Position numbers and translations under genes: made by a program | Assembly (NCBI GenBank): GCA_037441525.1 | Contig: JBBISA010000025.1 | Coordinates: forward strand, 1-53,926 | DNA from: SKVR01 sp037441525 | Lineage (GTDB): Bacteria; Bacteroidota; Bacteroidia; Bacteroidales; UBA7960 | Reading direction: 5' to 3' | Length of the DNA: 53,926 nt | The notes under the pieces: generated by a model | What the model saw: only the letters and a program-made list of their open reading frames with translations | Told to the model about the DNA's origin: nothing | Database searches by the model: none | Shown here: positions 43,323 to 51,462 of the stretch, piece by piece | Numbering within the stretch: the first letter of the stretch is position 1 | Layout of the letters: the number at the start of each line of letters is the position of its first letter

Positions 43323-45374
43323 ATGAAGTTTATTATTTCCAAAATCCACAAAAGCATAATCCGTCGGCTCATAGTATATGTTCTGGGAGCGGTAATGTTA
43401 ATGAATGTGTTTATGCTGGTGCTCATAGGTGCCCGTTCATCCCGGCAGGCCGGTACTTATGCAAACGATTTTTCAGTGAGTCTTTCTGAAGGGGTAGCAA
43501 GCAACATAAAAGTTTATCTTGAACAAGCACTTGAAACTACTAACACTCTTGCCAACACATTAATGGCTCTGCGTTATGCCGATGGGGTTACCCGCGAAGC
43601 CATAGAGATGATTTTTATAAACATTCTTACCGGCGATGATCATTATATTGCCGTATGGACTGCCTGGGAGCCAAATTCCTATGATGGCAAGGATGAATTT
43701 TATATGGACGATCCCCTATATGAAGAATCTCATGGGCGTTTTTCCCTTTCATACTATTTGGATAAGGGCTCGGTGGCCATTAACTGGAGCACATTGAATG
43801 ATTTTTCACAGCCCTTTTATACCCTTCCCAAAGAACGCGGCACCAAAACGATCATCAATCCATACATGCGCGACTATAACCAAACCGGGCAAAACAATAT
43901 ATACGTAACCAGTGTGGTTACGCCAATTATTGTCGACGGAAAGTTTCAGGGTGTTGTAGGGATCGATATTGATATGAAAAACATTTACCGTATTATTCAA
44001 AATGTGCACTTGTTTGAATCAGGCACAGCAGCTGTTTTATCAAGCAACCTGAGCGTTGCTTCTCATCACGACCCCACCTTGATTGGTAAAAGCATTGCAG
44101 AAATAGTGGAGGGTGAACATGGAAAAAGGGTAGAAAGTGCATTAAAGAATAATTTATTATACACATATAGCAACAAGACCGGGGGTGGAGTATTCAGAAC
44201 ATTTCTTCCGGTCAGGTTTGAATCTGTTCCCGAGTCATGGGCTGTTATGACTGAAGTGCCTCTTTACGAGATTAATGCTGCATCGCGCAATTTGCGCAAT
44301 CTTATTCTGTTTATTGGATTGGTTGGGCTCGTGGTGATATCAGTGGTTGTTTACCTTATGGCAAGAAATATTGCAGACCCGATCCTGAAAATAAACAACA
44401 TTGTTGAAGATGCAGCATTTGGACGGATTAATGCAAAGATTGGTTTTGAAGGCCGGGAAGACGAGGTTGGTAAAATTGCTTTAGGGATGAACAAGTTGCT
44501 GTCCGGATTGAGATCAACTGCCGAATTTGCCCGTAAAATTGGTCAGGGGAACTATGGTGAGACACATGCTCTGTTGAGCGATGATGATGAATTGGGCCAG
44601 GCTTTGCTGCAAATGCAGAAAAGTCTTCAGGCTTCACGTGATGAAGATTTGAAGAGAAAAGCCGAGGATGATATCCGTAACTGGATAACACAAGGACAGG
44701 CAAAATTCGCTGATATCACGCGTCAGAATACTGATGATATAAATGAGCTTTCGTACCTGATAATTTCAAATCTGGTTAAATACATGAAAATCAACCAGGG
44801 CGGAATTTTTCTCATCAATGATGAAATTGCCGGTGACCGTTTTCTTGAATTAACTGCATGCTATGCTTTCGACCGGCGCAAGTATCTTGAGAAAAAGGTA
44901 GAAATAGGTGTAGGACTTGTAGGTACCTGTTTCCTGGAAGGCAAGCCTGTATATATGGAAAAAATCCCAGACAACTACATGCGAATAACTTCGGGGTTGG
45001 GCGATCAGAATCCCAGGTCGTTATTAATTCTTCCATTAAAATTAAATGATCAGATATTTGGTGTAATTGAACTTGCTGCCTTTAAACCATTTCAGAAACA
45101 TGAAATTGAGTTTACAGAAAAAATTGGGGAGATAATCGCATCAGCAATTTCGAATCTCAAAACCACATACAACACAAGAATACTACTCGAAAAATCGCAA
45201 CAACAGGCAGAAGAGATGAGAGCACAGGAAGAAGAAATGAGGCAGAACATGGAAGAGCTTTCGGCTACACAGGAAGCTATGGCAGAAAAGGATCGCGAGA
45301 ATCAGGACAAAATAAGGGAACTGACTGCAATTATTGAGCAATTCAAAAGCGCCACCAATCAGGCATTGGGTTGA
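43323..45374 (+). CDS. Cache-HAMP-GAF membrane sensor protein without output domain
   Basis: 683 residues. TM1 (about 14-37, RRLIVYVLGAVMLMNVFMLV), then an extracytoplasmic double-Cache-like domain (about 60-315; IAVWTAWEPNSYDGKDEFYM, GVVGIDIDMKNIYRIIQ, then LSSNLSVASHHDP), TM2 (about 325-345), HAMP (about 347-400, ARNIADPILKINNIVEDA), a second HAMP-like/coiled segment, and a GAF domain (about 475-610, GGIFLINDEI, GLVGTCFLEGKPVYM). A C-terminal coiled coil contains EEMRAQEEEMRQNMEELSAT. No histidine kinase, GGDEF or chemoreceptor signalling hairpin follows, so output is presumably through a partner. It is divergent from the Crp/Fnr gene and directly upstream of the cytochrome operon. Confidence 0.85.
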   Translation: MKFIISKIHKSIIRRLIVYVLGAVMLMNVFMLVLIGARSSRQAGTYANDFSVSLSEGVASNIKVYLEQALETTNTLANTLMALRYADGVTREAIEMIFINILTGDDHYIAVWTAWEPNSYDGKDEFYMDDPLYEESHGRFSLSYYLDKGSVAINWSTLNDFSQPFYTLPKERGTKTIINPYMRDYNQTGQNNIYVTSVVTPIIVDGKFQGVVGIDIDMKNIYRIIQNVHLFESGTAAVLSSNLSVASHHDPTLIGKSIAEIVEGEHGKRVESALKNNLLYTYSNKTGGGVFRTFLPVRFESVPESWAVMTEVPLYEINAASRNLRNLILFIGLVGLVVISVVVYLMARNIADPILKINNIVEDAAFGRINAKIGFEGREDEVGKIALGMNKLLSGLRSTAEFARKIGQGNYGETHALLSDDDELGQALLQMQKSLQASRDEDLKRKAEDDIRNWITQGQAKFADITRQNTDDINELSYLIISNLVKYMKINQGGIFLINDEIAGDRFLELTACYAFDRRKYLEKKVEIGVGLVGTCFLEGKPVYMEKIPDNYMRITSGLGDQNPRSLLILPLKLNDQIFGVIELAAFKPFQKHEIEFTEKIGEIIASAISNLKTTYNTRILLEKSQQQAEEMRAQEEEMRQNMEELSATQEAMAEKDRENQDKIRELTAIIEQFKSATNQALG

Positions 45375-45426
45375 TTTATATCAAAACATTATTGACGAAT
45401 ATCATTGTATAGTTGATGTATATCAA
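45371..45426. promoter_or_regulatory. array of three phased FNR-type operator sites upstream of the cytochrome operon
   Basis: Site 1 TTGAT-TTAT-ATCAA (45371-45384) and site 3 TTGAT-GTAT-ATCAA (45413-45426) are perfect FNR boxes. Site 2, TTGAC-GAAT-ATCAT (45392-45405), has two mismatches. Centres are at 45377.5, 45398.5 and 45419.5, again exactly 21 bp apart. The first site overlaps the sensor gene's stop codon. The last centre is 93 bp before the first operon ATG, leaving room for a class II promoter with start near 45461. Confidence 0.8.
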
Positions 45427-45512
45427 TGGTCGGTTAGACTAAAATCAGTTGCTATTGGCTATTTAATAAAGAAAAATTTCTTTGTTTTGTAAGAGTCTTA
45501 ATATCCTGTAAA

Positions 45513-45908
45513 ATGAAGAAATCCACTAAAAATATTCGACCTTTGTTTCAATCATGTATAGCAATTATTTTTTTAGTAATGGTTGCTTCCTGCGAATATG
45601 ATAAGATTGAAATTGACCTTCCCGACCCGAATGAGCCTGTAAGTTTTATGTCGGACATAGTGCCTATTTTTAATAATGGAAATAACTGCACAGCTTGCCA
45701 TACATCGGGTTCTACTTCGCCCGATTTAACTACTTCCAAAGCATACCAGTCGATTGTGCCAGCCTTAATCAACCGTGAAAACCCAGAAGCCAGCAAAATA
45801 TATTCTTATCCGCTGCCGGGCACATCAACACATTCAGTAAAGAAATATACCCACTTGCAAGCCGCTCTCGTGTTATCGTGGATAAAACAAGGTGCAGAGA
45901 ATAACTAA
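45513..45908 (+). CDS. mono-haem c-type cytochrome-like lipoprotein
   Basis: 131 residues with a lipoprotein signal (LFQSCIAIIFLVMVASC; mature Cys followed by EYDK). One haem motif CTACH sits in FNNGNNCTACHTSG, preceded by SFMSDIVPIF, the arrangement found in many Bacteroidota mono-haem lipoproteins. The C-terminal part (THLQAALVLSWIKQGAENN) matches the helix that closes a cytochrome c fold. It is probably anchored in the periplasm or at the outer membrane. First gene of a six-gene plus-strand operon and 18 bp before the beta-barrel gene. Confidence 0.82.
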   Translation: MKKSTKNIRPLFQSCIAIIFLVMVASCEYDKIEIDLPDPNEPVSFMSDIVPIFNNGNNCTACHTSGSTSPDLTTSKAYQSIVPALINRENPEASKIYSYPLPGTSTHSVKKYTHLQAALVLSWIKQGAENN

Positions 45909-45926
45909 CCCCAAAACTGATCTATT

Positions 45927-46802
45927 ATGAGAAAAGTGATCCTTATTTGCAGTATTCTTATACCCATTAGCTATATACTCAAAGCCCAGGACCAGGAAGA
46001 ACGCCCAAAGGACCTTCCAGTTCGTTCTCCTTTTGCAAGCGGCATACTAATTGATAACCAAACAACAGTTATTTCTACCCCCGGCACCATGGAGTATTTT
46101 ATTCAGCATAAATTTGGCAAAATGGACAATGGCTTGTCTGATGTATTTGGAATATATGCTCCTGGTGCCAACATCAGAATGGCCATAAGCTATGTACCGT
46201 TAAAAAATCTACAGATTGGTTATGGCCTTAGCCGCATCAATATGTATAGCGATTTCTCTGTTAAATATACTATCGTGCAGCAAACACGAAAAAATACAAT
46301 ACCTGTTGCCGTGGGTGTTTTTGCAAATATGGCTATTGATGGACGTAATAAAGAGGCCTTTGGGAAAAATTATAATTTCTTAAGCCGGTATTCTTATTTT
46401 TCACAACTTATTGTGGGTCGCAAATTTACTGATTGGCTTTCGGTACAGGCAAACGCCAGTTTTACCCATTATAACATGGTGGAAGACCTGATAGATCATG
46501 ATAAAATATCAGTTGGATTAAATGGACGTGTGAATATAACCCCGCGTTCATCCATACTTTTTCAGTATGATATTCCCTTGAAAATTCAGGAAATTGCCGA
46601 ATACCGCGAATTCACCAATCCCGCAAAACCCAATCTCGGCTTGGGATGGGAAATCCGCACCAGTACACATGCTTTCAATATTTATATTTCGTCGACTGAT
46701 GGTATGATACCACAACACAACGCCTTATATAACCAAAATGACTGGACAAAGGGTGAAATGATGTTTGGATTTACTATTACCCGTCTATGGAGCATTAAAT
46801 AA
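45927..46802 (+). CDS. DUF5777-like outer-membrane beta-barrel protein
   Basis: 291 residues with a signal peptide (RKVILICSILIPISYILKA, ending Q). The mature protein has amphipathic strands throughout (TMEYFIQHKFGKMDNGLSD, LKNLQIGYGLSRINMYSDF, SILFQYDIPLKIQ) and a final strand GEMMFGFTITRLWSIK, as in outer-membrane barrels. The HKFG..DNG segment is characteristic of the DUF5777 group. Function not established. In this operon, flanked by cytochrome genes, it could be a porin-like sheath or a small-molecule channel for the electron-transfer system; that is inference. Confidence 0.75.
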   Translation: MRKVILICSILIPISYILKAQDQEERPKDLPVRSPFASGILIDNQTTVISTPGTMEYFIQHKFGKMDNGLSDVFGIYAPGANIRMAISYVPLKNLQIGYGLSRINMYSDFSVKYTIVQQTRKNTIPVAVGVFANMAIDGRNKEAFGKNYNFLSRYSYFSQLIVGRKFTDWLSVQANASFTHYNMVEDLIDHDKISVGLNGRVNITPRSSILFQYDIPLKIQEIAEYREFTNPAKPNLGLGWEIRTSTHAFNIYISSTDGMIPQHNALYNQNDWTKGEMMFGFTITRLWSIK

Positions 46803-46844
46803 TTTCAATACAACCATTTTTGTTTAATTTAATTTTTTAAAAAC

Positions 46845-47264
46845 ATGAGAATTTCAGCAATAATGACAATGCTGGTAGTTTTTGCAGCAGTTAGTTTTTT
46901 ATCATTCATGCAGCCCCCCAACCAAAAAGCAGGTGCCCCGTGGAACATCCCCGCTGAGTTTAAGAATAAAAGAAACCCTCATGCAAACGATCAGGCGCTT
47001 TTGCGTTTGGGTCGTAATGAGTACACAAGGCATTGCCGCTCTTGCCACGGCCGAATAGGCCAGGGAGATGGCCCCATGGCCAACCAGCTTAAAACATTTG
47101 CCGGCGATTTCACTAAAAAGGAGTGGCAAGAGAAATATAACGATGGCGAGATTTATTACATGTCGTTCAAAGGTCGGGATGAGATGCCCAATTTTGAATC
47201 GCAAATTACCGATGAAGAAGCTCGCTGGGCCGTGGTGAACTTTCTCAGAAGTTTGAAACAATAA
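46845..47264 (+). CDS. class I cytochrome c
   Basis: 139 residues. An N-terminal hydrophobic segment (ISAIMTMLVVFAAVSFLSFM) exports or anchors it. One haem motif is in YTRHCRSCHGRIGQGDGPMA and the probable axial methionine is in FKGRDEMPNFESQITDEEA, followed by the C-terminal helix WAVVNFLRSLKQ. It is a soluble or membrane-tethered periplasmic electron carrier. It lies 42 bp after the beta-barrel gene, with a hairpin between it and the next gene. Confidence 0.9.
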   Translation: MRISAIMTMLVVFAAVSFLSFMQPPNQKAGAPWNIPAEFKNKRNPHANDQALLRLGRNEYTRHCRSCHGRIGQGDGPMANQLKTFAGDFTKKEWQEKYNDGEIYYMSFKGRDEMPNFESQITDEEARWAVVNFLRSLKQ

Positions 47265-47271
47265 AGCCTGT

Positions 47272-47311
47272 TGCACCCGGATAATCAATTGAAGTATCCG
47301 GGTGCACTTTT
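47272..47311 (+). terminator. strong hairpin within the cytochrome operon
   Basis: TGCACCCGGATA and TATCCGGGTGCA form a perfect 12-bp stem with an 11-base loop, followed by CTTTTAT. It is 8 bases after the class I cytochrome stop and 43 before the next gene. It may terminate partially or act as an mRNA stabiliser that sets unequal expression of the two halves of the operon. Confidence 0.7.
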
Positions 47312-47353
47312 ATATATTTCTGCTTTCCCAGTTTATTATTTTAATAGGTAAGT

Positions 47354-48376
47354 ATGACCAAAGCACAATCAAAATTAGCATCCAGAGTCCTGCGCTGGTT
47401 TATTCCGGTAGTTCCGCTGGTAATAGCCTGGTTGTTTGCTGGCGCAAGTGTAAATGTTGATTCAGAAAATAGCAGCGAAACGCAGGGGTTAGAAAGCCGC
47501 ATTGATGAAGAATCACTGGCTTGTCTTGAATGTCACAGCAAATTCAGGTATGACCTAGTTAATCCTGAAACCGGGGAAGTAGTTTCTATGAAGATTTATG
47601 ATGAATTAAGGATTGACCCCCATTCTTTTGCAAACGCCACCCACGGAAGTTTCTCTTGTTTTGATTGTCATTCTCTGGATTATGAAATGCACCCCCATCC
47701 TATCGAAGCCAAGTTTGATGTGCAGTTTACATGCCTTGATTGCCATGGTACAGGAGAACAGTTTGCCGAATTTAATTTCCATACCATTGAGCAGGAATTT
47801 CAGAAAAGTGTTCATGGCGATAAGTTAATTGAAGACTTTAGTTGCTGGAGTTGTCATAATCCCCATACCTACCGCATGACCCTGCGCGCCGGAGGCAACA
47901 TTACCGAAATTGTTGCACATAATAATGCAATGTGCTTGGGTTGCCATGGCGATATCAGTCATTATGAGGTACTTATTGAAAGACAACTGACCAATATGCT
48001 TTCAAAGCATGATTGGCTTCCAAATCAGAGCCTTCATTTCCGCAAAGTAAGGTGCATTGACTGTCATGCTGCCACAAACCAGGATATTCTTGTGGCACAC
48101 CATGTTAAACCTGCTTCTGAGGCGGTACGCAATTGTGTGGAATGTCATTCAACCAACTCCATCCTTATGGCCTCACTTTACAAACACCAGATTGTTGACC
48201 GTCGAAACAGGTATGGTTTCTTCAATGCTGCAATAACCACCGAAGCATACATTATTGGTGCCAATAGAAATTATTATTTCAATGTGATAAGTGTTGTTAT
48301 CTTTGGATTGGTAACATTAGCAATTGCCATTCACGCAACGCTGAGATACCTTCACAATAAAAAAGCAAACAAGTAG
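47354..48376 (+). CDS. seven-haem membrane-anchored cytochrome c
   Basis: 340 residues. An N-terminal TM/signal anchor (WFIPVVPLVIAWLFAGASV) and a C-terminal TM (about 305-330, VISVVIFGLVTLAIAIH) enclose a periplasmic domain with seven CxxCH motifs: CLECH, CFDCH, CLDCH, CWSCH, CLGCH, CIDCH and CVECH, plus extra His residues for axial ligation. The pattern fits multihaem cytochromes that accept electrons from a membrane cytochrome b or quinol oxidase module. It ends one base before the cytochrome b gene, so the two are translationally linked. No recognisable catalytic haem (CxxCK) is present, so it looks like a conduit, not a nitrite reductase. Confidence 0.9.
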   Translation: MTKAQSKLASRVLRWFIPVVPLVIAWLFAGASVNVDSENSSETQGLESRIDEESLACLECHSKFRYDLVNPETGEVVSMKIYDELRIDPHSFANATHGSFSCFDCHSLDYEMHPHPIEAKFDVQFTCLDCHGTGEQFAEFNFHTIEQEFQKSVHGDKLIEDFSCWSCHNPHTYRMTLRAGGNITEIVAHNNAMCLGCHGDISHYEVLIERQLTNMLSKHDWLPNQSLHFRKVRCIDCHAATNQDILVAHHVKPASEAVRNCVECHSTNSILMASLYKHQIVDRRNRYGFFNAAITTEAYIIGANRNYYFNVISVVIFGLVTLAIAIHATLRYLHNKKANK

Positions 48377-48377
48377 T

Positions 48378-49052
48378 ATGGGAAAGAAAAAGCTCTATTT
48401 GTATCCCCTGTGGCTTCGCATCTGGCATCATTTCAATGCTGTACTCATGATTGTTTTGATAATAACGGGTATAAGTATGCAGTATTCGAGCCCCAACTAT
48501 CCACTTATTCGGTTCGACCTGGCAGTGGGTTGGCATAACATTGCCGGTGTATTACTCACTTTTTCCTATTTTGTTTTTTTGGGAGGTGTGGTATTTACAT
48601 CTATTGGTCGGTATTATGTGGTTAAAACTGAAGGATTGCTTACCTCGTTTGCCCGGCAGTTAAGGTATTACCTTTTTGGTATATTTCAGGGTCAGGAAAG
48701 TCCTTTTCAGGTAACTGAAAAACAGAAGTTCAACCCAATTCAGCTTATAACCTATAATGTGATTATGCACGCTATAACACCCATAACCTTCATAACGGGA
48801 TGGGCATTGATTTACCCCGAAACAATTGTTTTGAATGTATTTGGATATAGCGGCATTATGCTTACCAGCCTGGTTCATTCTATTGCTGGTTTTTTTATTT
48901 CGATATTTCTTATTATTCATTTATATTTATTGACGATTGGCGGAAGGCCTGCCGACAACATTAAATCAATCATCTACGGCTATCGTGAAATAAACGATAG
49001 CGATGAAAATTTTCAACAAGATAACACAAACTCAAAAACGCCAAATTTGTAA
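48378..49052 (+). CDS. cytochrome b561-type membrane protein
   Basis: 224 residues with four TM helices (about 17-35, 55-77, 123-145, 163-187) and His residues at the positions expected to bind two b haems: H17/H18, H53, H131, H167 and H181. It resembles the gamma subunit of formate dehydrogenase and other quinone-reactive cytochrome b subunits. Its close link to the seven-haem cytochrome suggests it exchanges electrons between menaquinone and periplasmic cytochromes. The charged, Asn-rich C terminus is cytoplasmic. Confidence 0.87.
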   Translation: MGKKKLYLYPLWLRIWHHFNAVLMIVLIITGISMQYSSPNYPLIRFDLAVGWHNIAGVLLTFSYFVFLGGVVFTSIGRYYVVKTEGLLTSFARQLRYYLFGIFQGQESPFQVTEKQKFNPIQLITYNVIMHAITPITFITGWALIYPETIVLNVFGYSGIMLTSLVHSIAGFFISIFLIIHLYLLTIGGRPADNIKSIIYGYREINDSDENFQQDNTNSKTPNL

Positions 49053-49071
49053 TCACTTAAACATTTCTACT

Positions 49072-50100
49072 ATGAAAAGAAAAATCACTTTGGCTATATT
49101 CTCAACACTGTTAAGTGTTATGCTGGGGTCAATGGTTATTTCCAGTTGTACCAAGGTTGGGCCCGAAGGACCCCCAGGTGCTGATGGAGCCGATGCTGTT
49201 GAAACCTGCCAAACCTGTCATAATTTTGGTGAAGTAATTGTTGCCAAAATGGACCAGGTTAAAAGGTCTAAACATGCCAGCGGTACGAATATTATCAGAA
49301 ATACAGCCGGATGCTCACACTGCCATACCAGCAAGGGCTTTCGCGAGATCATAGCTACTGGCAACCAAGTCTTAGTTAGTGAGCCTACTGCAATCAATTG
49401 TCGAACCTGCCATCAGATACATGAAAAATATACGACTGAAGATTATAAGCTTCGTACCGACAAGGCCGTAACGCTTATTCTCGGAGGCAAAAGCTACAAT
49501 TATGGTTCTTCAAACCTTTGTGCCAATTGCCATCAGGCTCGCAATGTTTCGCCCATGCCGGCAATTGGTGGACCAGATATTACTATAAGCAACGCCCGTT
49601 GGTCTCCTCACTACGCACCACAAGCCAATATTTTTGCGGGTGTTGGGAATGGTGCATACGAGGTGCCAGGTTCCCTGGCCTATTCAAATTCAATGCATAC
49701 AACCATCGTAAGCAAGGGTTGTGTAACCTGCCACATGTCAACTCCGGTTGGTTATCTTGCCGGCGGGCACCAGATGAATGTTGTATATAATGATAAAACA
49801 GCCTACAACTATTCTGGTTGTACAGCCACAGGTTGCCACGGAAATGCAGCCACTCTCGCAACTACAATGAGTACAAATCGCACCGAAATAAAAGGATTGC
49901 TAACCCAGCTCGAAACCCTGATTCTTCAGCAAGGACTCATGAACGCCAACGGTATGTTCACTGTCCCCAAGACCTTAACTGCTAAACAGGCGGGAGCTGT
50001 TCATAATTATAAACTCGTATATTATGATAGTAGTTACGGAGCGCACAATTATCCTTATGTAAAGGCATTACTTACCAACAGTATTGCTTCTCTGCAGTAA
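49072..50100 (+). CDS. six-haem cytochrome c lipoprotein with collagen-like linker
   Basis: 342 residues from the ATG at 49072; this start gives a clean lipoprotein signal (LAIFSTLLSVMLGSMVISSC). Right after the mature Cys is a short Gly-X-Y stretch (GPEGPPGADGAD), a flexible tether. Haem motifs: CQTCH, CSHCH, CRTCH, CANCH, CVTCH and a sixth with a four-residue spacer, CTATGCH. It is probably anchored in the outer membrane or periplasm and is the terminal or surface component of the operon. The last about 75 residues have no haem motif and end in KALLTNSIASLQ. Confidence 0.88.
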   Translation: MKRKITLAIFSTLLSVMLGSMVISSCTKVGPEGPPGADGADAVETCQTCHNFGEVIVAKMDQVKRSKHASGTNIIRNTAGCSHCHTSKGFREIIATGNQVLVSEPTAINCRTCHQIHEKYTTEDYKLRTDKAVTLILGGKSYNYGSSNLCANCHQARNVSPMPAIGGPDITISNARWSPHYAPQANIFAGVGNGAYEVPGSLAYSNSMHTTIVSKGCVTCHMSTPVGYLAGGHQMNVVYNDKTAYNYSGCTATGCHGNAATLATTMSTNRTEIKGLLTQLETLILQQGLMNANGMFTVPKTLTAKQAGAVHNYKLVYYDSSYGAHNYPYVKALLTNSIASLQ

Positions 50101-50167
50101 AAATTAATGATTGAATTAAACACAGATTTGTCATCAGCCATTTTTTCTAATGACTAATCCGGATCAA

Positions 50168-50211
50168 AATCAGGGGTTGTTGCCACAGGCCAACCACCCC
50201 TGATTCTTTTT
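50168..50211 (+). terminator. intrinsic terminator of the cytochrome operon
   Basis: ATCAGGGGTTGTTGCC ... GGCCAACCACCCCTGAT forms a long near-perfect stem followed by TCTTTTTAA, 67 bp after the last cytochrome gene. Confidence 0.9.
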
Positions 50212-50261
50212 AATAGCATAATGGAAAACTGGATTCAGATAGTATCAAAAAAAGACTTTAA

Positions 50262-50362
50262 CTTATACCAGGATTAGTCTATAGGAATGCAATGAACTAC
50301 GGACTTAGCCGGGTTTAACCCCGCTTTAGAAAAACGGCTGATGACAAATTTGGGTTGAATTT
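50262..50362 (+). repeat. dispersed palindromic repeat, copy B
   Basis: CCAGGATTAGTCTATAGGAA, then GCAATGAACTACGGACTTAG, then CCGGGTTTAACCCCGCTTTA with GAAAAAC. It aligns with copy C over about 70 bp with few differences. The core AAGCCGGGTTTAACCCCGCTT is a palindrome broken by one C-C pair in copy C (first base pair altered here). The right flank CGGCTGATGACAAATTTGGG resembles sequence near 35022. Confidence 0.8.
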
Positions 50363-50405
50363 CTTTAGTCCTGCCTGCCCTAATGCCTTATGTCCATTAT
50401 GCTTT

Positions 50406-51458
50406 TTACCTTCGCTGGCTTAGCGATGTTCCCTGGCTGGGGTCTCTTCTCAATCCTTTAGGAAGAAATTCAGCCGGATATTGGGTTACATACTCACTTC
50501 CAAACAACCGGTTGTGAACCTGGGTGTTTTTATATACATCCCAGTCGGGTTTTCCGTAATGCCTGTAAAACAGAGTAATTACAGATGATGTAATTACGAT
50601 AAAGGTAGAGTAAAGAATGGCGAGCCAGATCATCGGGCTTTGAACGGGTTCATTAAAACTTAGCAGAATAACAGCAAAGGCAACCGGGCCATTTTGAATA
50701 CCTGTTTCCAGTGAGATGGCACGCTGAAAAATTGGATACATCCCGAGTGCCCTCGAAAGCCAGAATCCAAAGAGAAAACCGGCCAGGCCAAGGCCTACGG
50801 CGCCCACATAAACTTCCCAGGGGGTTTGAATAAAGTATTTGGTGTGGCGGGTAAAGGCAGTTAAAATGAGATATAAAATAACTATAATACCAACAAACCC
50901 GGCTGTGTCCTCAGCGGTTTTTGCCCAAACCGGCGATTTTCGTCTTAGTATCATTCCCAAAACTACCGGTACCAGCACCAAAACCAAAGAACTGATAATA
51001 TTACCGGTTGGGATTACAAATTCGGGGGCTCCTTCGCCAGCTGCCATACTAGCCGTTATCTGGGCAGTAAAGCCGGGGGTGTATAATTTTAGCAGCAGGG
51101 GCATCATTATTATTGCCATCATGGTAGATGCGGTGGTCATGGATATGCTTAGCGCAACAGAGCCCCTTGAAAAGTAAGTAAACATATTGGATGTAGTTCC
51201 TCCGGGAAGACAACCTACCAAAATCAGAGAAATGGCGAAAGCCGGCGGAAAATTAAAGAATGTTGCCAGGGTATATGCAATAAGGGGCATTAATCCGAAT
51301 TGAGATAAAAATCCTATTGCAACTCCTTTGGGTTGTCTGAAAACGGCCCGGAAATCATCAACGGTAAGGCTTGAGCCCATACCCAGCATAATTACAAATA
51401 TCATTAGGGCAAGCAGTGCCTGGTCGTGGGCGTATAATAATTGAGTGTTAAATTCCAT
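50406..51458 (-). CDS. bile acid:sodium symporter (BASS) family transporter
   Basis: 350 residues from the ATG at 51458 (MEFNTQLLYAHDQALLALMI); in-frame sequence further upstream overlaps the acyl-CoA synthetase gene and is not transporter-like. About ten TM helices. Family landmarks are GFLSQFGLMPLIAYTLA, LVGCLPGGTTSNMFTYFSRG (the crossover region binding Na+) and SLETGIQNGPVAFAVILLS (second crossover with the conserved E-x-G-x-Q-N). It should import an organic anion with Na+; substrate unknown. It lies 4 bp after the acyl-CoA synthetase gene and is surely cotranscribed. Confidence 0.9.
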   Translation of the reverse strand: MEFNTQLLYAHDQALLALMIFVIMLGMGSSLTVDDFRAVFRQPKGVAIGFLSQFGLMPLIAYTLATFFNFPPAFAISLILVGCLPGGTTSNMFTYFSRGSVALSISMTTASTMMAIIMMPLLLKLYTPGFTAQITASMAAGEGAPEFVIPTGNIISSLVLVLVPVVLGMILRRKSPVWAKTAEDTAGFVGIIVILYLILTAFTRHTKYFIQTPWEVYVGAVGLGLAGFLFGFWLSRALGMYPIFQRAISLETGIQNGPVAFAVILLSFNEPVQSPMIWLAILYSTFIVITSSVITLFYRHYGKPDWDVYKNTQVHNRLFGSEYVTQYPAEFLPKGLRRDPSQGTSLSQRR

Positions 51459-51462
51459 AATA

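Larger units (their letters stand above)
50101..50405. other. intergenic region with operon terminator and dispersed repeat
   Basis: 305 bp between convergent genes. Holds the intrinsic terminator at 50168-50211 and repeat copy B at 50262-50340. No coding sequence. Confidence 0.75.
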
